A stretch of 64,000 nucleotides of DNA from Granulicella sp. dw_53 (GCF_018449545.1 NZ_JAAVUR010000023.1:1-64000), one strand, 5' to 3'; shown: positions 17,010 through 33,416, counted from the first letter of the stretch. The notes: generated by a model from the letters alone, not told the origin. A program made the numbers and translations.

Positions 17010-17039
17010 TTGACAATCATTGCTCGATAGATTTATTTT
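17010..17039 (+). promoter_or_regulatory. Sigma-70 type promoter for the TonB-C-like gene
   Basis: A perfect TTGACA at 17010-17015 and a TATTTT at 17034-17039 are separated by 18 bases, with an AT-rich context. The predicted transcript starts near 17046, about 30 bases before the start codon at 17076. Confidence 0.55.
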
Positions 17040-17075
17040 GGTGATGGGCACCTTGCCCTCAGGATGGATTACACT

Positions 17076-17534
17076 ATGCGTAAAGTAATTGTGGCCGCCG
17101 CCCTCTCGCTGTCCCCGATGCTCCTGCATGCTCAGGCAACCTCGCCTGCCCCCACCCAGACCTCAGCTTTGGTCCAGCCAAAGGCATTCAACTCTTCCGC
17201 CGCTGAGAATGCTGCTGCAGTTCCGACCAACCAGCCGCTCCGCATCTCGACTGGCGTGACCGCACCCAAGCTGATCTCCACGGTCTCCATCGTTGAGAAT
17301 GAGCGGATTCCTGCCACGCTGCGTGCGGCCGATCAGCTCGCGGTTGTCTCCATGATCGTCAACGCTGACGGTAAGCCTTCGGATCTGAAGATCGTCCGTT
17401 CGGTCGGTGCAGCCATGGACGTCAACGTTCTCTCCGCGGTCAGCCAGTATCGCTTCACCCCCGGCACCTTGGACCACCAGCCCACCGCGATTCCCTTGAC
17501 CCTCGAGATCACCCTGCGTCATTCCACCCTGTAA
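17076..17534 (+). CDS. Secreted TonB C-terminal-like (energy transducer) protein
   Basis: A 152-residue exported protein: signal peptide (VIVAAALSLSPMLLHAQ), an Ala/Pro/Thr-rich spacer, then a TonB C-terminal fold (DQLAVVSMIVNADGKPSDLK, VRSVGAAMDVNVLSAV, YRFTPGTLDHQPTAI). There is no membrane anchor beyond the signal peptide, so it is not a classical TonB. Stand-alone TonB-C domain proteins are frequent in Acidobacteria and their role is unclear. The second ATG is chosen because AGGATGG lies at a normal distance upstream; the first (17064) overlaps that site. Confidence 0.8.
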   Translation: MRKVIVAAALSLSPMLLHAQATSPAPTQTSALVQPKAFNSSAAENAAAVPTNQPLRISTGVTAPKLISTVSIVENERIPATLRAADQLAVVSMIVNADGKPSDLKIVRSVGAAMDVNVLSAVSQYRFTPGTLDHQPTAIPLTLEITLRHSTL

Positions 17535-17565
17535 GCTTTGGAAGTCGCTATAGAAATAAAGTAAT

Positions 17566-17598
17566 GGACGAACTCTCGGGTTCGTCCGTTTTTGTTTT
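17566..17598 (+). terminator. Strong Rho-independent terminator
   Basis: An 8-bp perfect stem (17566-17573 with 17580-17587) and 6-nt loop, followed by GTTTTTGTTTTT. It terminates the TonB-C-like gene and is the most canonical terminator in the window. Confidence 0.92.
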
Positions 17599-17702
17599 TC
17601 GTTCAAGGTGCCAGGCTACCGCCCGAACTCAGCGCAGCTTGGTCCCCATCCTTCTAACTTCCTGACTGCCCACCCAAGAAAGTCAAGTAGCTCCAGCGCG
17701 GA

Positions 17703-17978
17703 TCAGCGCTGGGAGTAGGGCCGGTTGGAGGCTTGCAAGACGCCAGGATGAAGGGGAGAAGGTTTGGGGCGTCGAATTCCTGGCACATGAAGCCGCGAAG
17801 AGGGTTGGCTGGTCTGCGTAGGCGCCGGAACCGTCTTGGAGCCGTGCGAGTGCGCGACGACGAACAGGACCACGGCAATTACCAATGCCGCAGCCGCGAC
17901 CACGACGAGGAAGACCTTGACGTTGAGGCCCCGGTTTGGGTCATTCGCATTGAGAGGGTGTTCGTGAGGAATATCCAT
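17703..17978 (-). CDS. Small single-pass membrane protein (hypothetical)
   Basis: A 91-residue frame: a charged N-terminus (MDIPHEHPLNANDPNRG), one strong membrane helix (VFLVVVAAAALVIAVVLFVV) and a Pro/Ser/Gln-rich hydrophilic tail. The frame continues upstream to 18074 without a better start. No ribosome site is visible, and the C-terminal third is less convincing than the helix, so a frameshift near the tail cannot be excluded. It forms a pair with the similarly built small protein at 18149-18322. Confidence 0.5.
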   Translation of the reverse strand: MDIPHEHPLNANDPNRGLNVKVFLVVVAAAALVIAVVLFVVAHSHGSKTVPAPTQTSQPSSRLHVPGIRRPKPSPLHPGVLQASNRPYSQR

Positions 17979-18148
17979 GCACGTTGTGATGCCGGTCTTA
18001 TTGTCGCGGGTTATCGATAGGTCCTGTATTTCATCGCCCATTTCTCCTATACCGTGCTTCTGGGCGATAACCATCGTCTAACGACGAACGAAGCGACCGC
18101 TTTTGCTTGCGGCCTAATCCTGATTAGCAAAGGCAGAGTTGGAAACGC

Positions 18149-18322
18149 CTACTTCTGCGCGGGGGATGACTGGGAGGAAGTGGTGGCTTCTTTTGGAATA
18201 CCGCGGGCGGGACGAAGAATTAGAAAAGCTGCAATAAAACCGACGATCAAGGTAAGGATAACCACGAACATGATCGGGCTCACCAGATCGGCCCTGCGCG
18301 GAGTGGGCTTCTGCAGCTCCAT
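18149..18322 (-). CDS. Small single-pass membrane protein, 57 residues
   Basis: An ATG at 18322 opens a 57-residue frame beginning MELQKPTPRRADLVSPI, with a membrane helix (MFVVILTLIVGFIAAFLIL) followed by RPARGIPKE and a Thr/Ser/Gln tail ending PAQK. The arrangement (positive residues, helix, short tail) is protein-like, whereas overlapping frames are not. The ribosome site is weak. It resembles in layout the protein at 17703-17978 and may belong to the same transcript. Confidence 0.5.
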   Translation of the reverse strand: MELQKPTPRRADLVSPIMFVVILTLIVGFIAAFLILRPARGIPKEATTSSQSSPAQK

Positions 18323-18437
18323 AGAAAATAGGACGCCTGGATCGATCTTTTTCGTTGTATTGCTGTATTGCTTCGCCCTGCCTGCTGAAATTCAAGCTTG
18401 CCTTGTTCTGATCATCGGCACTTAATTTCTCTGAAAG

Positions 18438-18499
18438 AGGCATTCACGCAAAACTTTGCGTGGAAGTGCCTGTTCTAGTTAGGTATGGACTGAGTCCAT
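18438..18499. other. Two inverted repeats in a divergent intergenic region
   Basis: The first is a hairpin with an outer 5-bp stem (18438-18442 with 18467-18471) and an inner 7-bp stem (18445-18451 with 18456-18462). The second is a 6-bp palindrome (18485-18490 with 18494-18499). They lie between the divergent small membrane protein and DUF4136 genes, a place expected for operators or leader structures. Confidence 0.4.
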
Positions 18500-18559
18500 G
18501 GACAACGCAAAGTAGCCCAATAGCCTCACACTGGATAGTAGTTGTTGGAAAGGATGCTC

Positions 18560-19111
18560 ATGAAGAACTGGCGCACGATAGTAAAAGGAGCCGCATTTGC
18601 GGTTACGCTGGCAGCAGGAACCATGCTGGCACAGGATGTCCACACGGACTTTGACGAGAATGCGAACTTTGCTCAGTATCGGACGTTTTGTTACGGCAAG
18701 GTGCATGCTTCAAACCAACTGGTCGAGAACAGAATTAGGGCAGCCGTAATGAGAGATCTGACCGCCAAGGGTTGGGAGCAGACCGATGCACATTGTGATG
18801 TGTCCGTGTCGGCGGTCGGCTTTGTACACGACAAGCAGGAGTACAACACCTTCTACGACGGACTGGGTCCGGGTTGGGGATGGCGAGGCCGGGGTTGGGG
18901 AGGCTGGGGTGGTGGTCCGGCGGTTACTACGGTCGATAACATTCCGGTGGGAATGCTGGTAGTCGATCTCTACGACACCAGATCGAAGCAACTCCTATGG
19001 CGCGGCACCTCGAAGCAGGATCTCTCGGATAAGCCGGAGAAGAACGCTCAGAAGCTGAATAAGGCGATCGATAAGATGTTCGACAAGTTTCCGCCTAAGA
19101 GTAAGGGATAA
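18560..19111 (+). CDS. DUF4136 domain-containing secreted protein
   Basis: A 183-residue exported protein: signal peptide (GAAFAVTLAAGTMLAQ), then a DUF4136 domain with DFDENANFAQYRTFCYG near its start and VVDLYDTRSKQLLWRG near its end. Members are often lipoproteins or periplasmic proteins of unknown role; no lipobox is visible here. Between them lies a Gly/Trp/Arg-rich loop (GPGWGWRGRGWGGWGGG). The ATG at 18560 is chosen because GGAAAGG is at proper distance; earlier in-frame starts at 18542 and 18554 overlap or precede that site. Confidence 0.82.
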   Translation: MKNWRTIVKGAAFAVTLAAGTMLAQDVHTDFDENANFAQYRTFCYGKVHASNQLVENRIRAAVMRDLTAKGWEQTDAHCDVSVSAVGFVHDKQEYNTFYDGLGPGWGWRGRGWGGWGGGPAVTTVDNIPVGMLVVDLYDTRSKQLLWRGTSKQDLSDKPEKNAQKLNKAIDKMFDKFPPKSKG

Positions 19112-19153
19112 GTGGCGACAGATTTCCTAGATAAAAGGAATTATTGAGCACCG

Positions 19154-19582
19154 TTAGGATGTGGCGGCCTTGCGGGGACGACCACCCAGCGCTCCATTGG
19201 AGCGAGCAGCGGCGGCTTTGGCTCGAGTACGAGTTTTGCCTCCTTCAGCTCCGAGGCGTGCAGCCATCCACTTGCGGGAACCGAGAAAGCCTTCTAGCAG
19301 TGCAGGAAGATAGAGGTCGGCGTCGAGTTTTGGAAAGTGAATGCCGTAGCCGGAGGGTGAGATCTCGATGGTTGTAAGTTGAGCGGGGGTTGCATGTTCC
19401 AAACCCTGAGCATTCTTGGGGGAGAACATGATTTCCAGATTGGTATTGAGACTCAGAATGACGCGGTCGGACTTACGGTCATAGCGGGCGGCTGTGGCTA
19501 ACGGTGTAGTGGCTTGAAGCTGGGCAGCACGCTGGTTGGCCTTCGCGACAGTAGATTTAGTGATGGGTCTAAGGGGTGCCAT
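19154..19582 (-). CDS. DUF2442 domain protein with basic AT-hook-like tail
   Basis: A 142-residue protein. Residues about 40-110 match the DUF2442 pattern: a beta strand pair (DRVILSLNTNLEIMFSP), ATPAQLTTIEISPSGYGIHF and PKLDADLYLPALLEGFLG. The C-terminal 30 residues are rich in Ala, Arg and Lys and include GGRPRKA, reminiscent of an AT-hook. DUF2442 proteins often accompany DUF4160 proteins, but none is adjacent. The start at 19582 has AGGGAGAT five bases upstream, better than the frame opening at 19600. Confidence 0.78.
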   Translation of the reverse strand: MAPLRPITKSTVAKANQRAAQLQATTPLATAARYDRKSDRVILSLNTNLEIMFSPKNAQGLEHATPAQLTTIEISPSGYGIHFPKLDADLYLPALLEGFLGSRKWMAARLGAEGGKTRTRAKAAAARSNGALGGRPRKAATS

Positions 19583-19644
19583 GTATCTCCCTACATGCAT
19601 AGCTTCGTGATGTGTTGACCTGCAGGTAAAGGACTAATTGACGA

Positions 19645-20100
19645 TTAGTCCCTATCCTTTCCATCCAGTTTCGAAGCTTCTTTCGTACCTGGAGTCCACA
19701 ATTTCATTCGAAAGTCGCTTGGATTGGACGTGGGCTGATCCCCAAGATCGAGTCGAATTTCCCAAAATAATCTCGAAAGAAGGCTGTCATGTTTGTCCAA
19801 AGTCTTAGCCGTATTTCCGGCGCTGATTTCCCTTCGGAAGTCTTCAAGCGCGACCACCACTCTCTGCGATGCGATGAGGTGCAATGAATTTGACGCGATG
19901 TTGAACCTAGTCATAGTGTCTTTTGTTACGTTGCCTTCGGCCATCCCCGCTAAAGATGTAGCAAACTCTTCGTATTTTTGCAGTTTCAGCTTACGCCAGT
20001 CTGCTTCCCTGTCACGCCGCTTCGAAGACCAATATGTGAATGATGCGACGAGTAACGCAGAGATTGCTCCAATGATTGCGGTCCAAACCTGTCCACTCAT
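19645..20100 (-). CDS. Membrane-anchored hypothetical protein
   Basis: A 151-residue protein with one N-terminal membrane helix (VWTAIIGAISALLVASFTYW) followed by a charged helical region (SSKRRDREADWRKLKLQKYE) and a soluble C-terminal part. The N-out helix plus Arg/Lys-rich coiled segment is a recurrent build among uncharacterised bacterial proteins; no function can be given. It lies just downstream of the rpoC terminator on the same strand, is lower in GC than rpoC, and is probably a separate unit. Confidence 0.7.
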   Translation of the reverse strand: MSGQVWTAIIGAISALLVASFTYWSSKRRDREADWRKLKLQKYEEFATSLAGMAEGNVTKDTMTRFNIASNSLHLIASQRVVVALEDFRREISAGNTAKTLDKHDSLLSRLFWEIRLDLGDQPTSNPSDFRMKLWTPGTKEASKLDGKDRD

Positions 20101-20120
20101 AGGCGAAATGATAGCAATGA

Positions 20121-20152
20121 AAATGGGCGGACTCTTTCGAGTCCGCCCATTT
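20121..20152 (-). terminator. Terminator of the rplA-rplJ-rplL-rpoB-rpoC operon
   Basis: A perfect 14-bp stem (20121-20134 with 20139-20152) closed by a TTTC tetraloop, 35 bases after the rpoC stop. The stem ends in TTT on the minus strand. Confidence 0.85.
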
Positions 20153-20187
20153 AGTTGGGGACGGAGTAACTTTCGCGATCCACAGAA

Positions 20188-24378
<4,191 letters not shown>

Positions 24379-24578
24379 ATTAGGCGTCTCCGGTGCTGCT
24401 TCAGGCTATGGGTTCTAGCACAAGCTGCGGGTTATTCTTGCTGCCTTGCTGCTGCTGGGCGATGGGTGTTAGGTCATCGCCTGCTTCTATTTTTGTGCTC
24501 GCTTCCCTGTGGCCGGCCCCTGTGAATGTTGAGCGTGAGCCTCATTCAGGGGGCCGTGCCGGGGAGGAGCGGTATCGA

Positions 24579-29051
<4,473 letters not shown>

Positions 29052-29770
29052 GCTCTCTCCTGAGACTTACCATTCGAGGCCTCATGGATCGACTTGCCTG
29101 CATCCGATGACTGGGATACAGATGCGTCGACCGTTCAAGAGGTGGAGGGCGGTACGACCCTCCGGGTTTGTTTCGATGGCGCGGTGAAACTTGTTTGGGA
29201 ACTGCCGCCCTCGATTGCGGCTGATCCCGTGCGCTAAATGTCTTGCCGGATTGAAAAGTTCCGGTGTATCAGGTTGGACGATCTACTTGGGTTAAGTCGT
29301 GCTGCTGTCTCTGCCTACCTAAAATCTCTAGTCTCTGAAATCTCTGCAATCGTGTGGTCCTGAAGCTGGTCGTGCTTGAAATCTGACTGCATTTCGTCGT
29401 GCCTGCCTGCGGCTTCCTGCTGAAAACTTTTAATATGAGCGCCGCCCTGGAGCTGTTATAAAGAACGCGTGCAATCCGCCGGTGGGACGTTTTTGGCAAA
29501 GATGCCGATAAACACGGCAAAAGCGCTCACAGGGACAGCTTGTCCCTCGAGCGCAAAGATCGACTTGTGCACTGTTTCCTTCGTAATGGTTTGAATACCT
29601 GCCGCCATTTGAGGCTCGCCCTGCCTCAAAGTTGCTGCGCTCGATTGATTCTTGTTGCACATCGCGCATCCGCCGCTTGAAACACGATGTGGCCGGCTCC
29701 TTAGCCTGCGCTTGCAGGATGAACCGGAAGTACTGCCGCTGGTTGAGTCAAGAGCGTCCGCCAAATAGCA
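29052..29770 (-). other. Long rpoB leader (about 0.72 kb) with possible small leader ORF
   Basis: This stretch between the rplL hairpin and rpoB contains no recognised gene. One minus-strand frame, 29456-29608 (50 residues, MAAGIQTITKETVHKSI...), begins at the foot of a perfect 8-bp hairpin (29608-29615 with 29623-29630) whose loop contains an AGGG. A further 6-bp hairpin lies within that frame. Overlapping frames are equally open, so coding is uncertain. It may be an attenuation or regulatory leader for rpoBC. Confidence 0.4.
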
Positions 29771-29826
29771 CGCCAAGGCGGAACGATTCTTCTTCAATAA
29801 GAAGAATATCGCGTTCCGGCCTGGCG
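29771..29826 (-). terminator. Large hairpin between rplL and rpoB (partial terminator/attenuator)
   Basis: The apex is a 9-bp stem (29786-29794 with 29799-29807). A 4-base bulge follows, then a 7-bp stem (29779-29785 with 29812-29818) and an outer 5-bp stem (29771-29775 with 29822-29826). It starts 19 bases after the rplL stop. In many bacteria an attenuator here adjusts the ratio of ribosomal protein to polymerase transcripts; that role is inferred. Confidence 0.75.
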
Positions 29827-29844
29827 TGCAACTTCTGGCGTTAA

Positions 29845-30219
29845 CTACTTGATTTCTACGGTCGCTACGCCTTCGAACTTCTTGGCGATGGCAGCTGCGT
29901 CGTCCTTGGAGATATTCTCCTTCAAGGGCTTCGGTGCGCCGTCGACCAGATCCTTGGCTTCCTTCAAGCCGAGAGCGGTAACTTCGCGTACAGCCTTGAT
30001 GGTGTTGATCTTGTTCGCGCCGGCATCCTTCAGGATGACGGTGAACTCGGTCTTCTCTTCGACCGGCGCCGCTGCTGCCGCGCCGCCGCCGGCTGCCGGG
30101 GCTGCCACTGCTGCAGCTGCCGAAACGCCGAGACGCTCTTCGAGCTTCTTGACCAGAGCCGAAGCCTCGAGGAGGCTGAGGCTAACGATTGATTCTTCCA
30201 ACTGCTGAAGGTCTGCCAT
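29845..30219 (-). CDS. rplL: 50S ribosomal protein L7/L12
   Basis: The 124-residue stalk protein, present in multiple copies on L10, that recruits translational GTPases. An N-terminal dimerisation domain (SIVSLSLLEASALVKKLEE) is joined by an Ala/Gly-rich hinge (about residues 34-55) to the C-terminal domain with EKTEFTVILKDAGANKI and LGLKEAKDLVDGAPKPLKE. Length and order are standard. GGAGA lies at proper distance before the ATG. It follows rplJ in the same operon. Confidence 0.97.
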   Translation of the reverse strand: MADLQQLEESIVSLSLLEASALVKKLEERLGVSAAAAVAAPAAGGGAAAAAPVEEKTEFTVILKDAGANKINTIKAVREVTALGLKEAKDLVDGAPKPLKENISKDDAAAIAKKFEGVATVEIK

Positions 30220-30274
30220 TTTATTTCTCCAATTTGATGTCTAAACTTGATGGTGCTTTTGTGCTGATTGCCTT

Positions 30275-30296
30275 CCGAAGCTAGACCGCTCTTCGG
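30275..30296 (-). other. Weak hairpin in the rplJ-rplL spacer
   Basis: A 6-bp stem (30275-30280 with 30291-30296) with a 10-nt loop within the 145-base spacer. It may tune rplL expression or be chance. Confidence 0.25.
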
Positions 30297-30364
30297 CTGC
30301 CTGAGCCCCTCCGGGTTTCCGCTGCGCCCAGACTGGCGCACCCGGGTGGGTCAAGCGAAACTTG

Positions 30365-31087
30365 TTATCCCTCGACCGGATCCGTGGTCGCGGCTTCGCC
30401 AGCCTGAGAGGCGGTTCCATTCTCGGGCTGCGCTGCATCCGTCGCGGCGGGAGCTTCAACTGCATGCGCCTCGGCGATCAGCTCTCCGGCAGCTGCCGGG
30501 GTAGCCTCTGCAACCGGAGCAGCCTCGGCAACGGGAGCAGCTACCGGCGGAACAGCCGCACCAGCAAACTTCTCCTTCTCGACGCCTTGGTTGATGACGA
30601 CAGCAAGATCGCGTCCGGTCGCATTGATGACCGTGGCGAGCCGTTGTGCCGGCGACTGGATGAGGAAGAGGAGTTTCGAGAAGAGCTCTTCCTTGCCAGG
30701 CATGTTGGCGAGCTCGGAGATCTCCTGAACGGTGATGACCTTGCCGTCTACGATGCCGAGCTTGAAGGTGAACTCCGCGTTGTCCTTGACCCATGTGGAC
30801 AGGGCCTTGGCCAATGCAACAGGATCGCCGGAGGTGTAAGCGACCGAAGAGACACCCTTGAGGCCCTTGAGAGCCGCCTCAACCTTGGTGCCTTCGCCGG
30901 CGCGTGCCGCGAGCTTGTTCTTGACGACGTGGTAGCTTCCGCCGGCGCCGCGAACGGCCTTGCGCAGCTCGAAGTCTTTGGAGGCGGTGAGTCCGGCAAA
31001 GGTGCCGATAATCGCGGAGGTGGAGTGCTCGAGCTCGGCTGCAAGCTGTCCGATCTTCTCCGTCTTTTTTGCTCTGGTCAATGGCAT
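30365..31087 (-). CDS. rplJ: 50S ribosomal protein L10 with long Ala/Pro/Glu tail
   Basis: The stalk base protein that anchors L7/L12 dimers to the large subunit. Residues 1-175 are a normal L10 (KKTEKIGQLAAELEHSTSAI, GGSYHVVKNKLAARA, KFAGAAV). The protein is 240 residues instead of the usual 165-180 because of a C-terminal extension of about 60 residues made mostly of Ala, Pro, Glu and Thr, ending GEAATTDPVEG. AAAGG is upstream of the ATG. The 109-base spacer before it may hold an L10 autoregulatory leader, but I could not match the known motif. Confidence 0.95.
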   Translation of the reverse strand: MPLTRAKKTEKIGQLAAELEHSTSAIIGTFAGLTASKDFELRKAVRGAGGSYHVVKNKLAARAGEGTKVEAALKGLKGVSSVAYTSGDPVALAKALSTWVKDNAEFTFKLGIVDGKVITVQEISELANMPGKEELFSKLLFLIQSPAQRLATVINATGRDLAVVINQGVEKEKFAGAAVPPVAAPVAEAAPVAEATPAAAGELIAEAHAVEAPAATDAAQPENGTASQAGEAATTDPVEG

Positions 31088-31196
31088 AACGTTTTAGCCT
31101 TTAGCTGCCAGCTCTTCTCTACTGGCTTGAAAATTTGTGCCACGCAATTCGCGGGCGGAAACATGGTCGAAGGACCGAAACAGCGGTTCACCAGCC

Positions 31197-31904
31197 TTAG
31201 GACTTACCAGCCGCCTCAGCAGCAGCGTAGTCCAACTGGATGCCAGGGCCCATCGTGGAGCTGAGCGTTACGCCCTTGATGTACTTGCCCTTGGCGGCGG
31301 ATGGCTTTGCCTTCACGACGCTGGAGATAACGGTCATCGCATTGTCGATCAGCTTCTGTGGATCGAAGGACAGCTTGCCAACCGGAACGTGAACCAGAGC
31401 GGTCTTATCCGTGCGGAACTCAACCTTACCGGCCTTGATCTCCTTGACTGCAGACGCAACGTCGGTGGTAACGGTTCCCGTCTTCGGATTCGGCATGAGA
31501 CCCTTGGGGCCGAGCACCTTACCCAGACGTCCAACCGACTTCATCATGTCAGGCGTGGCGATCAGGGCGTCGAATGCGGTCCAACCCTCTTTCTGAATGC
31601 GCTCTACTAACTCTTCGCCGCCGAAGAACTCTGCACCGGCCGCTTCCGCGTCCTTGATCTTATCGCCCGAGGCAATAACGGCGACGATCTTGGTCTTGCC
31701 GAGGCCGTGAGGCAGAACGACCGTACCGCGGACCATCTGGTCGGCATGCTTCGGGTCGACGCCCAGGCGCATGGTCAGGTCGACAGTCTCGTCGAACTTC
31801 GCATATTTAGCCTTCTGGAGGAGCGGAACTGCATCCGCGAGGACATATGGACGGGGCTCAACGAGCGCGCGCGCCTTCGTCAAATTCTTGGAGATCTTTC
31901 TCAT
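31197..31904 (-). CDS. rplA: 50S ribosomal protein L1
   Basis: A 235-residue L1 stalk protein that binds 23S rRNA and usually represses its own operon mRNA. Typical blocks are KYAKFDETVDLTMRLGVDPK, DQMVRGTVVLPHGLGK, the core LGKVLGPKGLMPNPKTGTVT, and GKVEFRTDKTALVHVPVGK. The ATG at 31904 with GAGG five bases upstream gives the usual length; a GTG at 31922 would add six residues. It is the first gene of the operon here; rplK, nusG and secE, which normally precede it, are not upstream. Confidence 0.97.
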   Translation of the reverse strand: MRKISKNLTKARALVEPRPYVLADAVPLLQKAKYAKFDETVDLTMRLGVDPKHADQMVRGTVVLPHGLGKTKIVAVIASGDKIKDAEAAGAEFFGGEELVERIQKEGWTAFDALIATPDMMKSVGRLGKVLGPKGLMPNPKTGTVTTDVASAVKEIKAGKVEFRTDKTALVHVPVGKLSFDPQKLIDNAMTVISSVVKAKPSAAKGKYIKGVTLSSTMGPGIQLDYAAAEAAGKS

Positions 31905-31991
31905 TCTTCCCTCGTCTCCCACCCCTCTGGAGTTGATCCCTCCGGGCGTGGTTCTCGACTGGACTCAACTTGGAGTTGAGACACTCTTATG

Positions 31992-32020
31992 AGTATGCCA
32001 AAGTTTGCGGGTTCATGCAA
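31992..32020 (-). promoter_or_regulatory. Putative promoter of the rplA-rpoC operon
   Basis: On the minus strand TTGCAT (32015-32020) and CATACT (31992-31997) are 17 bases apart, giving a transcript of about 75-80 bases before rplA. A 7-bp hairpin (CTCAACT-CCA-AGTTGAG, about 31965-31981) lies in the leader. The match is moderate (3/6 and 4/6), but the position directly upstream of the first gene supports it. Confidence 0.4.
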
Positions 32021-32210
32021 CCTTGATGGCCGTATTCCGGCGTCCAGTCTTGCTTCCTGCGGATGTCATCACCAGAATCTCTCCATTGGCATCGCGTTCC
32101 GCGCGCAGAAAATCATTCGCCGCGCAGAAGCGCATCAGCTCCTCGTCGCTCATCGGAGTCTCGGGCCGAAACTGCATCGGAAGCGGCATCCCTGTGACGG
32201 CAAAATTCAT
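32013..32210 (-). pseudogene. Truncated Uma2-family (putative restriction-endonuclease-like) gene
   Basis: A 65-residue frame matching only the N-terminal third of Uma2 proteins: MSDEELMRFCAANDFLRAER, then DANGEILVMTSAGSKTGRRN. Full-length members are about 180-200 residues and carry the PD-(D/E)XK-like catalytic residues further on, which are missing. The frame stops inside what looks like the -35 region of the rplA promoter. It is most likely a deletion remnant. Confidence 0.65.
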
Positions 32211-32297
32211 AACCCATTGTACGAAATAAGCTCTTGACGGACCGACTGGGCGGGGATACTCTTCTCCTCAAGAAGGCGAATAAAAGGCGAATACGAA

Positions 32298-33416
32298 TTG
32301 GCCACACTCAACGACACCCTCTTTCCGATCCTTCCCTCTCAGCCGACCGGCCTCGCCCGGCTGGCGGCTGAAGCGGAGCACGCGGAGGATGGTCATCTGG
32401 TGGAGTTCAGGACGCTGAAAGTGCGCAGCATCCTGAATAAATCAGTGTCGAAGCGTCAGTTGTCGCTGGCTTACAGCATCAATCCGTACCGGGGATGCGA
32501 GTTCGGTTGTAAGTACTGCTACGCCCGGTATACGCATGAGTTTCTGGCTCCAAAGGTCGTGGAGCCGGGCCAGGAGGAAGACAGCGCGGTGGGGACTGTG
32601 TCTGGCGCCCCGGAGGGTCTCGCGAACCTGCGGGACCCCGAGGCGTTCGAGCGCAAGATCTTCATCAAGCAGAGCGCAGCCTGGCTGCTGGAGCAGGAGC
32701 TGCGCCGCATCGATCCATCCCAGGAGATCGCCCTGGGAACGGCGACCGACCCCTACCAGCCGATCGAGCGTCGCACCCGCGTCACCCGATCGATCCTGGA
32801 GGTCTTCAGCCGGCGTTCGGGCTACCGGCTGGGGATCGTGACCAAGTCGAGGCTGATCGAGCGCGACATCGATCTGCTCACCGAGATCGGCAGGCGCAAC
32901 ACGCTGGTGGTCCATGTGACCATCACCACCGCGGATACAGAGCTGGCGCGAAAGCTGGAGCCCCGCGCCCCGCGTCCCGATCTTCGCTTTGCCGCCGTCA
33001 AGCGGCTGCGTGCAGCGGGAATTACGGCAGGCATTCTATGCTCGCCGCTCCTGCCAGGAATTACAGATTCTGCCAATGCGCTCGACCAGATGGCGCGGCA
33101 GGCGGCGGTCGTGGGGGCAAGCTTCTTTGCCGCGCAGCCGCTGTTTTTGAAGTCGTGTTCCCGTCCTACATACCTGAGCTTCGTTCGGGAGCACTTCCCC
33201 ACTTTGGAGGCGGACTATGCGCGGCGGTTCGCGGTGAGGGACTTCGCCGCTCCCGCATATCGTAAGCAACTGGCCGAGATGGTCGCCGAGGTCTGCGCGA
33301 GGCATGGGCTACGCGCAAGGTCGAGCGAAGCCCTCCTCACCCGCGACCCAACTGGAGCAGTCCGCCGCCCGGTCGGAAAGGTCGGAGCCGAATTGCAGCA
33401 GAGACTGTTTGCCTAA
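32298..33416 (+). CDS. Radical SAM protein (PA0069 / Rv2578c-like, SPL family)
   Basis: A 372-residue radical S-adenosylmethionine enzyme. The [4Fe-4S] motif is CEFGCKYCYARY (CxxxCxxC, Cys near residues 71, 75 and 78), preceded by AYSINPYRG, typical of the PA0069/Rv2578c group related to spore photoproduct lyase. Later blocks ALGTATDPYQPIE and VTKSRLIERDIDLL are also family-typical. The reaction of this group is not known. The start is a TTG with AAGGCGA upstream. The 3' end overlaps the converging ABM gene by four bases. Confidence 0.88.
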   Translation: MATLNDTLFPILPSQPTGLARLAAEAEHAEDGHLVEFRTLKVRSILNKSVSKRQLSLAYSINPYRGCEFGCKYCYARYTHEFLAPKVVEPGQEEDSAVGTVSGAPEGLANLRDPEAFERKIFIKQSAAWLLEQELRRIDPSQEIALGTATDPYQPIERRTRVTRSILEVFSRRSGYRLGIVTKSRLIERDIDLLTEIGRRNTLVVHVTITTADTELARKLEPRAPRPDLRFAAVKRLRAAGITAGILCSPLLPGITDSANALDQMARQAAVVGASFFAAQPLFLKSCSRPTYLSFVREHFPTLEADYARRFAVRDFAAPAYRKQLAEMVAEVCARHGLRARSSEALLTRDPTGAVRRPVGKVGAELQQRLFA

